Under the pieces are notes generated by a model. The model saw only the letters and a list, made by a program, of their open reading frames with translations, had not been told where the DNA came from and made no database searches. DNA of 10,426 nucleotides from Candidatus Hydrothermarchaeota archaeon (GTDB lineage: Archaea > Hydrothermarchaeota > Hydrothermarchaeia > Hydrothermarchaeales > WAQR01), in the NCBI GenBank assembly GCA_015520145.1, contig WAQR01000178.1, forward strand, positions 1 through 10,426, written 5' to 3'. Every line of letters begins with the position of its first letter. Position 1 is the stretch's first letter. Shown in pieces: positions 1 through 5,260 of this stretch. The position numbers and the translations under genes are program-made.

Positions 1-732
1 GAGGCAGAGGTTAAATGGAAAAACGCACTTGTAGAGGGAAACCTCGAGGAGGCGAGGATGTACGCCCAGCAGGCATCCAGGTTCTCTGAAGAGATGGTAA
101 CAGAGTCAAAGGAGCTTCTGGATGCCATGGGGATACCCCATGTCCAGGCCCATTTTGAAGGCGAGGCACAGGCAGCCTATATGGTTCAAAAGGGAGACGC
201 CTGGGCAGTGGGATCGCAGGACTATGATTCACTGCTTTTCGGTTCGGCGAGGCTTGTTAGAAATATCACGATATCAGGCAAAAGAAAGGTTAAAAAGAGA
301 AATATATACATTGATATAACTCCAGAGATATTCTATCTGGATAAAGTGCTCAATGACCTGGATATCACAAGGGAGCAGCTTATCGATATCTCGATTCTTG
401 CTGGAACAGATTATAATCCAGGAGGTGTTGAAGGAATCGGTCCAAAAAAGGCATTCAAGCTTATTAAGGAACACAGGACGATAGAACAGGCAGTTGATAA
501 GAAAGGCCTTAAAATAGATTTTGACGTAACCGCGATAAGGGAGTTATTCCTGGAATATTCAACAACAGATAACTATGACCTTGATTGGAGGGCTCCTGAT
601 GAAGAGGCGGTCTTAAGATTCTTATGCGATGAGAGGGATTTCTCTATAGACAGGGTAAAAAAAGTCTTGGAAAAATTAGAGACAAAGATTGGTGATGTCA
701 AGTCACAGTCCAGTCTCGATACCTGGTTCTAG
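1..732 (+). CDS. fen: Flap endonuclease 1 (FEN-1), 5'-truncated by window edge
   Basis: Structure-specific 5' flap endonuclease/5'-3' exonuclease of Okazaki-fragment maturation and long-patch base-excision repair, acting with PCNA and DNA ligase. The frame is open from base 1 and gives 243 residues; there is no start in view. The two-metal active-site acidic residues are visible: EGEAQ (E53, E55), SQDYDS (D74, D76) and AGTDYN (D137). These spacings match Pyrococcus FEN-1 (E152, E154, D173, D175, D236) with a constant offset of 99, so about 99 N-terminal residues lie outside and the full protein would be about 342 residues, normal for the family. A DNA-binding helix-hairpin-helix with GVEGIGPKKA lies near residues 142-151. 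The C terminus, QSSLDTWF, is a textbook PCNA-interacting peptide. The internal ATG at base 58 is not the start because homology continues upstream. The next gene is convergent. Confidence 0.97.
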   Translation, partial: EAEVKWKNALVEGNLEEARMYAQQASRFSEEMVTESKELLDAMGIPHVQAHFEGEAQAAYMVQKGDAWAVGSQDYDSLLFGSARLVRNITISGKRKVKKRNIYIDITPEIFYLDKVLNDLDITREQLIDISILAGTDYNPGGVEGIGPKKAFKLIKEHRTIEQAVDKKGLKIDFDVTAIRELFLEYSTTDNYDLDWRAPDEEAVLRFLCDERDFSIDRVKKVLEKLETKIGDVKSQSSLDTWF

Positions 733-745
733 GCCGGTTCTAGGC
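725..745 (+). repeat. Tandem duplication of GGTTCTAGGC over the fen stop codon
   Basis: GGTTCTAGGC occurs at 725-734 and again at 736-745, separated by one C. The first copy includes the last codons of fen and its TAG stop. It reads as a local duplication; no function is evident. Confidence 0.8.
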
Positions 746-775
746 ATCTCCCGTCCCTTAACCCTTCAACTCCTT

Positions 776-1141
776 TTAGCCTCTTATGCCTGTTTTCCCT
801 CTAAGACTCCTGTAATCTTTAAATTGCAGATCTTTTCCTGAAGACATATCCACCTTTCTCCAGTGCACAATCTGCTTTATCTCTGAGAGGAATTTTGATA
901 TCCTGTCCTTTTCATCAATCACTTCGCCGGCTTTTTTATCCTTCAAAAAACTCTCAAATCCGGTGAAAAACTCTTTTAGCTCATCGTCTTCTGGGTATTT
1001 TGCGATAGTTTTTCCAAGCTCGTCTTCAATATCGTTTAAGATGGATGCGTACTCCTGCATATTGTTGTCAATTAGAGAATTATAGGCATTTTCAAATTTT
1101 TTAACAGTTCCTTCCAGTGTGTAGGCACTCGTTTTGACCAA
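776..1141 (-). CDS. Hypothetical protein, 121 residues, predicted helical
   Basis: I do not recognise this protein. It starts with TTG (bases 1141-1139). An in-frame TGA lies immediately upstream, so the gene cannot extend further, and a GGGGTGAT Shine-Dalgarno sequence sits a few bases before the TTG; the next in-frame ATG would discard 27 residues. The product is soluble, with no signal peptide or membrane segment. The first 95 residues are rich in Glu, Asp and Lys with spaced hydrophobics, as in a bundle of amphipathic helices, and the last 20 are basic (SLRGKTGIRG). It has one Trp, no Cys and no recognisable catalytic motif. It follows the ADP-dependent kinase gene on the same strand, but 196 bases of A/T-rich sequence separate them and contain their own TATA-like stretches, so it may be transcribed alone. 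It converges on fen. The codon pattern and good start site make it a real gene; the function is unknown. Confidence 0.75.
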   Translation of the reverse strand: MVKTSAYTLEGTVKKFENAYNSLIDNNMQEYASILNDIEDELGKTIAKYPEDDELKEFFTGFESFLKDKKAGEVIDEKDRISKFLSEIKQIVHWRKVDMSSGKDLQFKDYRSLRGKTGIRG

Positions 1142-1337
1142 TCAATCACCCCTTATTATAATATCCTTTATTATAAGATATAGCACTCAATGCTTATTAA
1201 GTTTACGACAGGAACAGTTTCTAAACGAAATTTAGTAATACTAAAAATTCTATTGGTCTCCAACAGCATTTCCAACAGAATTTTTGTTGTCTTTAAGGGC
1301 TGTTATAAGACCTGTTTGGAGATACAGACTCAACTAC
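1142..1337. promoter_or_regulatory. A/T-rich intergenic region with palindromes, probable promoter of the 121-residue gene
   Basis: This lies between two minus-strand genes. Near the downstream gene there are two similar A/T-rich segments (1151-1164 and 1165-1180) whose minus strand reads TTATAATAA and TATAATAAAGG, plausible TATA elements. Further upstream is a perfect 15-base palindrome, TTTAGTA-A-TACTAAA (1231-1245). Next come TCCAACAG at 1259-1266, repeated directly at 1271-1278, and an inverted partner CTGTTTGGAGA at 1312-1322. CAACA/TGTTG (1273-1277 and 1285-1289) can form a small inner stem. These could be operator sites or a structured 3' end of the kinase transcript. Assignment is inference. 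Confidence 0.4.
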
Positions 1338-2522
1338 TTACCTGATTAATAAGACATGCGCTGCGGTGAAACAATCGCCAAGCCCTACAGCGCTTTCCGG
1401 TTTTTCTATCAAAAATGATGGAACTGACACGGAGTTTTTTCCAAAGTCACATTGTTCGAATTCTTCCACCTTTTCGATTCCTGCCCTGGACGGTTCTTTA
1501 GGGACAAACATATCGAGGTCATCAAACGATGGGGGCGTTCCATGAGTTGCCTTGTATGCAGCAACAATACTTGCAAATCTCAAGGTGTGACTCATATGCT
1601 CTCTGTCGTCATCTGAGATCATCATGGAGAACTCCTCGTTATGATAGACCACCCTTTTAACTTTCCTTGAAACCTCTGCCAGGGCGTCTTTTTCTCCAAG
1701 TCCGCCTGTCATCTGCCCCAGTTCAATCTCATTAAACCCGATGCTGTCAACCGCAGGGAGGATATGCTTAATTACCTCTTCGATGACTTTTCTGCTCTGG
1801 AAATCTGCCATTTCTGTATGCACTTTCAGGTTCGGGTTAATCTTCTTCCACTGATATATATCCTCTTTTACCTCCCTGATTCTGTGGGCATATCCCTCCT
1901 CGAGAAGCTGAAATCCCGACACCACTGCCACATCAATATCCCTGATTACGTCCCGGATATTCTTCCTGAAATCCTCATCAATCTCCAGACGAAAATTTTG
2001 TGGGTCATGCGATGCGATGAATCGGTTTGAACATGGTATCTCTATTTTGTTTACAATATCGCCCTTTTCAAACTCCAAGACGAAATGTACTGACGGCGTG
2101 CAATCATTCAAAAAATAACCTGGTTTTCGAAATCCGTTTTTATCTGCAATCAGGATATCGCCTCTTTCAAAGAGTTCCATCTGTTTCCTGCATTTTCTGG
2201 CAACGTGAGGGAAGACCCTGACACCCAGCTTTGCTGCAACGTTTGTCATGTTGCCGACCTGACCCCCTATCCTAAAAGATTCATACCCGATTTTGTCTAC
2301 TAGGAAACCGAGTGTGTCCTTTGAAATGCTCACCTCTCTTTGGACACCGTTTCTCATACACTCAACAAGCCCTGAAAGCTCTTCTGGCATTTTGAGATCT
2401 TTGATCTCGTCGTATCTGATATGCCTTATTGCATCCACGCACGTATTAAATCCCAGAGCGACTGATTTTGCGATATGTGTTTTTGCATATTCTATACATT
2501 GTTTGTAGGGGTGCATTTTCAT
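1338..2522 (-). CDS. ADP-dependent glucokinase/phosphofructokinase family sugar kinase
   Basis: Ribokinase-fold kinase of the archaeal ADP-GK/ADP-PFK family, which phosphorylates glucose or fructose 6-phosphate using ADP instead of ATP in modified Embden-Meyerhof glycolysis; cytoplasmic. Family signatures in order are GGQVGNMTN (residues 86-94, sugar-binding loop), HTE (235-237), the magnesium-binding NxxE motif as NEIE (264-267) and the catalytic GxGD motif as GLGD (380-383, D383 as the base). At 394 residues it is shorter than the usual 450 or so, and the loop GGQVGNMTN departs from the more common GGQ/N-A-G-I-M-A-N form, so the true substrate could differ from glucose or fructose 6-phosphate. 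ATG at 2522 was chosen; a second ATG two codons later is equally possible. No Shine-Dalgarno sequence is visible. The membrane-protein gene ends 11 bases upstream, which implies one transcript and coupled translation. No gene symbol is given because glkA and pfkC cannot be told apart here. Confidence 0.87.
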   Translation of the reverse strand: MKMHPYKQCIEYAKTHIAKSVALGFNTCVDAIRHIRYDEIKDLKMPEELSGLVECMRNGVQREVSISKDTLGFLVDKIGYESFRIGGQVGNMTNVAAKLGVRVFPHVARKCRKQMELFERGDILIADKNGFRKPGYFLNDCTPSVHFVLEFEKGDIVNKIEIPCSNRFIASHDPQNFRLEIDEDFRKNIRDVIRDIDVAVVSGFQLLEEGYAHRIREVKEDIYQWKKINPNLKVHTEMADFQSRKVIEEVIKHILPAVDSIGFNEIELGQMTGGLGEKDALAEVSRKVKRVVYHNEEFSMMISDDDREHMSHTLRFASIVAAYKATHGTPPSFDDLDMFVPKEPSRAGIEKVEEFEQCDFGKNSVSVPSFLIEKPESAVGLGDCFTAAHVLLIR

Positions 2523-2550
2523 ATGTTATTTTACTACTTCGTAGTCATAT
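2521..2550 (-). promoter_or_regulatory. Nested inverted repeat spanning stop codon and next start codon
   Basis: On the minus-strand transcript, ACTAC-GAA-GTAGT (2545-2533) forms a 5-bp stem whose 3' arm holds the UAG stop of the membrane-protein gene. Flanking ATATG (2550-2546) and CATAT (2525-2521) can pair as an outer stem that includes the first two bases of the kinase AUG. With no Shine-Dalgarno sequence present, this may couple kinase translation to ribosomes finishing the upstream gene. Confidence 0.45.
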
Positions 2551-2824
2551 AAAGGAGTATTATGAGAGCAGACAGTTCAAATACATCTGCAATTAACCTG
2601 TAGGGGTCTATAATCGAACTGTGTGGGTCTCCAAAAACAAAAAAGCGAATCATCGGAGACGAAAAGACTGTCCTAAACAGGAGAGCTACAGAAAAAAGTA
2701 AAAATCCGAGAGTGAATTCAGACCTTACCTTTAGATATCTCTTTATATAGAGATATATAAGTAAAACTAATATGGTAATATTAATAATACTTAACACTGT
2801 CCTCGTTACGCAAATAAGTTCCAC
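2534..2824 (-). CDS. Small three-helix membrane protein (resembles archaeal DUF7521-type proteins)
   Basis: A 96-residue integral membrane protein of unknown function. Hydrophobic segments are near residues 7-28, 38-52 and 76-93. The loop KRYLKVRSEF after helix 1 is basic and the second loop contains FGDPHSS. The start is GTG at 2824-2822 with GGAG suitably placed upstream; the minus strand reads TTATAAAG around 2859-2852, a likely TATA box about 25 bases before the expected transcript start. It ends in tandem stops (TAG TAA) 11 bases before the ADP-dependent kinase. A small winged-helix regulator is divergent from it. From memory, many euryarchaea pair a small winged-helix protein with a three-helix protein of the DUF7521 type, and the size, layout and order here resemble that pair; I could not check the similarity. 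A role as a membrane partner of the regulator is inference. Confidence 0.75.
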   Translation of the reverse strand: MELICVTRTVLSIINITILVLLIYLYIKRYLKVRSEFTLGFLLFSVALLFRTVFSSPMIRFFVFGDPHSSIIDPYRLIADVFELSALIILLYMTTK

Positions 2825-2914
2825 TGCAATCTCTCCAATATCTTTAAATGTCTTTATAACAGAATGCTAAGTTCTTAATATATAAAATTTTGTTACTTGG
2901 TGATAGGTGATATA
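2825..2914. promoter_or_regulatory. Divergent promoter region, membrane protein / winged-helix regulator
   Basis: This is a compact A/T-rich divergent intergenic region. On the plus strand, TATATAAA at 2879-2886 lies about 25-30 bases before the GGTGAT and ATG of the regulator. On the minus strand, TTATAAAG (2859-2852) precedes the GTG of the membrane-protein gene by about 27 bases. The two TATA elements lie some 20 bases apart, so one bound regulator could control both directions. Promoter positions are read by eye. Confidence 0.55.
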
Positions 2915-3199
2915 ATGGATAAAAAGCTCCTGTGGTGGATTTTTGGAGTTAGTAAAGGCGGTCCAATGAGAGCAAATATACTAAAGAAGCTCAATGAGAG
3001 GCCCTATAATGCCAATCAACTGGCCACAGAACTTAGTGTTGATTATAAAACCATCCGCTATCACCTTGACATACTTCTGAAGAACAAAATTATTGACGAC
3101 ATGGAAGAGGGGAATATTGTCATGTATTTCCTATCTGATGAAATGGAGAACTCGTATCATGAATTTCTGGAGATTTTCGAAAAGCTCAGTTCCGAGTAG
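2915..3199 (+). CDS. Small winged-helix (ArsR-like) transcriptional regulator
   Basis: A 94-residue DNA-binding protein that is almost only a winged helix-turn-helix. It shows the archaeal pattern KGGPMRANIL (residues 14-23), the first HTH helix NANQLATEL (32-40), and the recognition helix with DYKTIRYHLDILLKN (43-57), followed by a wing with GNIVMYFLSDEM. A short C-terminal helix probably mediates dimerisation. No metal-binding Cys or effector domain is seen. ATG at 2915 is preferred because GGTGAT lies three bases upstream; an in-frame TTG at 2897 would add six residues with weaker support. The sequence GGTGATA is duplicated just before the start. It is divergent from the membrane-protein/kinase pair and likely regulates that pair or itself; this is inference from position. 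Confidence 0.87.
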   Translation: MDKKLLWWIFGVSKGGPMRANILKKLNERPYNANQLATELSVDYKTIRYHLDILLKNKIIDDMEEGNIVMYFLSDEMENSYHEFLEIFEKLSSE

Positions 3200-3221
3200 A
3201 GTAAATTGAGTAGAGTAAATT
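3194..3221 (+). repeat. Perfect 14-base tandem duplication over the regulator stop codon
   Basis: GAGTAGAGTAAATT occurs twice head to tail (3194-3207, 3208-3221). The first copy contains the TAG stop of the winged-helix gene, and the second repeats the stop-like sequence outside it. No function is evident; slipped-strand duplication is the simplest explanation. Confidence 0.85.
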
Positions 3222-3348
3222 TTATGCAATTATGATTAAAATAACCACCGTCACTTTTAACTATAAGAATAAGGATATAGGAATCGAACTATAGAGATTG
3301 GCTATTCAGGTATTTCAACCAGCGCCTGATAAGTGCCAGATAATAGAT

Positions 3349-3432
3349 GCGGGGGTACCCGAGCGGCCAAAGGGGACAGGCTTAAGACCTGTTTGCTTAG
3401 TGCATACGTGGGTTCGAATCCCATCCCCCGCA
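3349..3432 (+). tRNA. trnL-UAA: tRNA-Leu (UAA anticodon)
   Basis: An 84-base class II tRNA. The acceptor arm GCGGGGG (3349-3355) pairs with CCCCCGC (3425-3431), with discriminator A at 3432, as expected for leucine. The anticodon stem is ACAGG/CCTGT (3376-3380, 3388-3392) with loop CTTAAGA and anticodon TAA at 3383-3385, reading UUA codons. A long variable arm (from 3393 to about 3407) confirms class II. The T arm is GTGGG/CCCAT around TTCGAAT (3413-3419). There is no intron and no encoded CCA. EndoQ converges on it, 56 bases away. No clear promoter was found upstream. Confidence 0.96.
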
Positions 3433-3488
3433 TAATCTTCATGATGTTCATAAATAAGGGCTGGCCTGTGAGTCCTACTAATCCCATA

Positions 3489-4745
3489 CTACCTCATAAA
3501 CGAGTCAAGACTTGCCTGCCTGCCGGTATAGGATTCTTCCTGTTTGGGTGTTGTTCCATTTTCCCTGTCAGCATCTCCCCTGTCAAAGATTATCTCGCCG
3601 TATTTTCCACCCCCTCCATAAGAGATACTAAACCTCCCATCCCTAAATGCTTTTATCATCCAGGCCACATCTCCGTCTGACTCAGCCTCTATCTTTTCCT
3701 CAGGGACGTCTATGAGCACAGCAATCTCACTTCCAAACCTGGTTACAAGTTTTTTCCACATATCCTGGATCTTCACAGAGTATATTGTCTTTATCTTGAG
3801 TGCAGAACACAATATCTCTGCAAGCGGGGCGATCCTTATATATCTTGGCCTGTGCGGAGGGTGTCTTGGTTCATTATAGTCTGCAAGTTCTTTTATCCTG
3901 TCGCACACACCTTTTTTCAGTGTTTTGTTGCACCCAGGACACCGCCACCTGAATCTCACTGCATCTTCAATCTCGTAGAGCGTGTAGCAGTTCACACATG
4001 CTGTGCGGTGGTATTTGCCGAGCCTGGGGTCGAACCCGACATTCAGCTCGACTCTGTTTCCTTTTCTCCTTAAAATCGCATCCTTGATGTCCTCATATGT
4101 GATATCTCTAACAGAAAGCCTGTTAAATTCCCTGCCAAGTCTGTGCGGCCATGGTGAATGGGCATCAGAATTCGAGAGGAACGTGATGTCCTGTAGCTCC
4201 TTTATATAGTCTGCCATCTCGGTATCTGCACTAAGCCCGAGTTCCAGGAACTTTATTTTGCCTGTATTCCTGCCATAGCATTCCCTTAGGCTATCATATT
4301 CTTTGTAGATGCTCGTCCACGGCACGAATGCGTGAGATGGACCGATCAATCCACCGGCATCGTCAACACGGTCTGCGATCTCCTCTCCGTCCAGCCTTAC
4401 ATGTGGCCTGCCGTCTTTATCTATATCAGCAGAATGTTTTTTTAATGCCTCCCTCAAACACTCCGCAGCAGAGACCTCCGGGAGGATGATGAAATGATGA
4501 ACCCTCTGTGCATCTTCTACCTCTGTTGTGATGATAAATCTACAGTCGTTTAGTTCGAATATGCCGTCAGAAAATTTGCCCAGTTTCCTGATATCTTTAA
4601 GCCACCCAGGATGGAGTGCATCACCTGTGCCGACCAGATGAAGTCCCTTAAGTATGGCCTGGCGTGATATGTTCTCGAAATTCATGTTCGACGACGTGCC
4701 GCCTGAATATTTGCTGTGGATATGAAAGTCCAGGTCTATTAACAT
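3489..4745 (-). CDS. endoQ: Endonuclease Q (EndoQ), PHP-domain nuclease for deaminated bases
   Basis: EndoQ nicks DNA 5' of uracil, hypoxanthine, xanthine and abasic sites, starting a repair route found mainly in Thermococcales and some methanogens. The 418 residues match the family length. The N-terminal PHP domain shows metal ligands HIH (H8, H10), GTGDALH (D42, H45), E75/E77, H83-H84, SHAF (H138) and SDAH (D194, H196). A zinc-binding segment follows with C250-x2-C253 and C269-x2-C272, then a mixed C-terminal domain. The last residues, QASLDSFM (410-417), form a PCNA-interacting peptide, as in FEN-1 of this window. ATG at 4745 puts the HIH motif at the usual distance from the N terminus; no good Shine-Dalgarno sequence is seen. 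The JAMM gene ends 45 bases upstream on the same strand, so it is probably the third gene of a serA-JAMM-endoQ operon. The alternative, a generic PHP phosphoesterase, is unlikely given the zinc segment and PIP box. Confidence 0.92.
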   Translation of the reverse strand: MLIDLDFHIHSKYSGGTSSNMNFENISRQAILKGLHLVGTGDALHPGWLKDIRKLGKFSDGIFELNDCRFIITTEVEDAQRVHHFIILPEVSAAECLREALKKHSADIDKDGRPHVRLDGEEIADRVDDAGGLIGPSHAFVPWTSIYKEYDSLRECYGRNTGKIKFLELGLSADTEMADYIKELQDITFLSNSDAHSPWPHRLGREFNRLSVRDITYEDIKDAILRRKGNRVELNVGFDPRLGKYHRTACVNCYTLYEIEDAVRFRWRCPGCNKTLKKGVCDRIKELADYNEPRHPPHRPRYIRIAPLAEILCSALKIKTIYSVKIQDMWKKLVTRFGSEIAVLIDVPEEKIEAESDGDVAWMIKAFRDGRFSISYGGGGKYGEIIFDRGDADRENGTTPKQEESYTGRQASLDSFMR

Positions 4746-4790
4746 ACAGGGAAAAATTATGCCGTAGGGATACTTAAGGGTTTGGATTTT

Positions 4791-5210
4791 CTATATCTGC
4801 ATTATCTCCTCTTCAATGAACCTCCCCGTCACCTCGTCCCACACCCACGAAGAGATCTTCACGTGCTCTAAGAGCGACACAATGACATAAGAATGTCCCG
4901 GCCATGTTGCCCTTGAAACATCCACCGCAGAGGGTCTCTCCCATCCCATCGGATGAGAATGATAAAAGCCGATGACCTCAAGCCCGCTGGACTCAATCTC
5001 ATCAATCTTCCAGAGAAGTTCTTCAGGACCTATTGTATAGGCATAAAATGGGCTGGTATCCACATTCTTACATTCAAAGACCTTCTTGACCACCTTCCCC
5101 TCACCTGCCTCACCAGCCTCACCTGCCAGGATCCCGCATGCCTCTTTTGGCTCTTCTCTTCTGGCATGCTCTATCATCTGATTTACAAGATCTTTTTCAA
5201 TTACTATCAT
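4791..5210 (-). CDS. JAMM/MPN+ metalloprotease (desampylase-like or sulfur-carrier protease)
   Basis: A zinc isopeptidase of the JAMM family. Archaeal members such as Haloferax JAMM1 remove ubiquitin-like SAMP proteins from targets; the bacterial Mec+ relative releases cysteine from the sulfur carrier CysO. The full motif is present: catalytic Glu in EPKEACG (E23), H84-S-H86-P, and S94 to D97 in the SxxD part, numbered from ATG 5210 (139 residues). It is a stand-alone catalytic domain without partners. An acidic Gly-Glu-Ala insert (GEAGEAGEG, about residues 31-38) follows strand 1 and reads like a small repeat expansion. An in-frame TTG at 5231 would add seven residues; ATG 5210 fits better because the family begins a few residues before the IVIEKDL strand. 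It lies 50 bases after serA and 45 before endoQ, same strand. Which of the two roles applies cannot be decided from sequence. Confidence 0.87.
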   Translation of the reverse strand: MIVIEKDLVNQMIEHARREEPKEACGILAGEAGEAGEGKVVKKVFECKNVDTSPFYAYTIGPEELLWKIDEIESSGLEVIGFYHSHPMGWERPSAVDVSRATWPGHSYVIVSLLEHVKISSWVWDEVTGRFIEEEIMQI

Positions 5211-5213
5211 ACC

Positions 5214-5243
5214 TGTTATGTCACTCGTCAATATGTTATGTCA
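5214..5243. repeat. Direct repeat TGTTATGTCA, 20-base period, upstream of the JAMM start
   Basis: TGTTATGTCA lies at 5214-5223 and 5234-5243, start-to-start distance exactly 20 bases. On the gene strand it reads TGACATAACA twice, just before the JAMM ATG. Two helical turns place both copies on one DNA face, so a dimeric protein site is possible. It could equally be a chance or slippage repeat. Confidence 0.5.
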
Positions 5244-5260
5244 ATCCCAAAAACTCAACC

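Noticed and set aside
3302..3487. 61-codon frame antisense to the tRNA, containing RGMGFEPT
   Set aside because: This peptide pattern is the familiar false ORF from the antisense strand of tRNA genes; the tRNA folds perfectly.
3333..3680. 115-codon plus-strand frame across the tRNA and endoQ end
   Set aside because: Covers the tRNA and the antisense of EndoQ, including its PIP box; no independent support.
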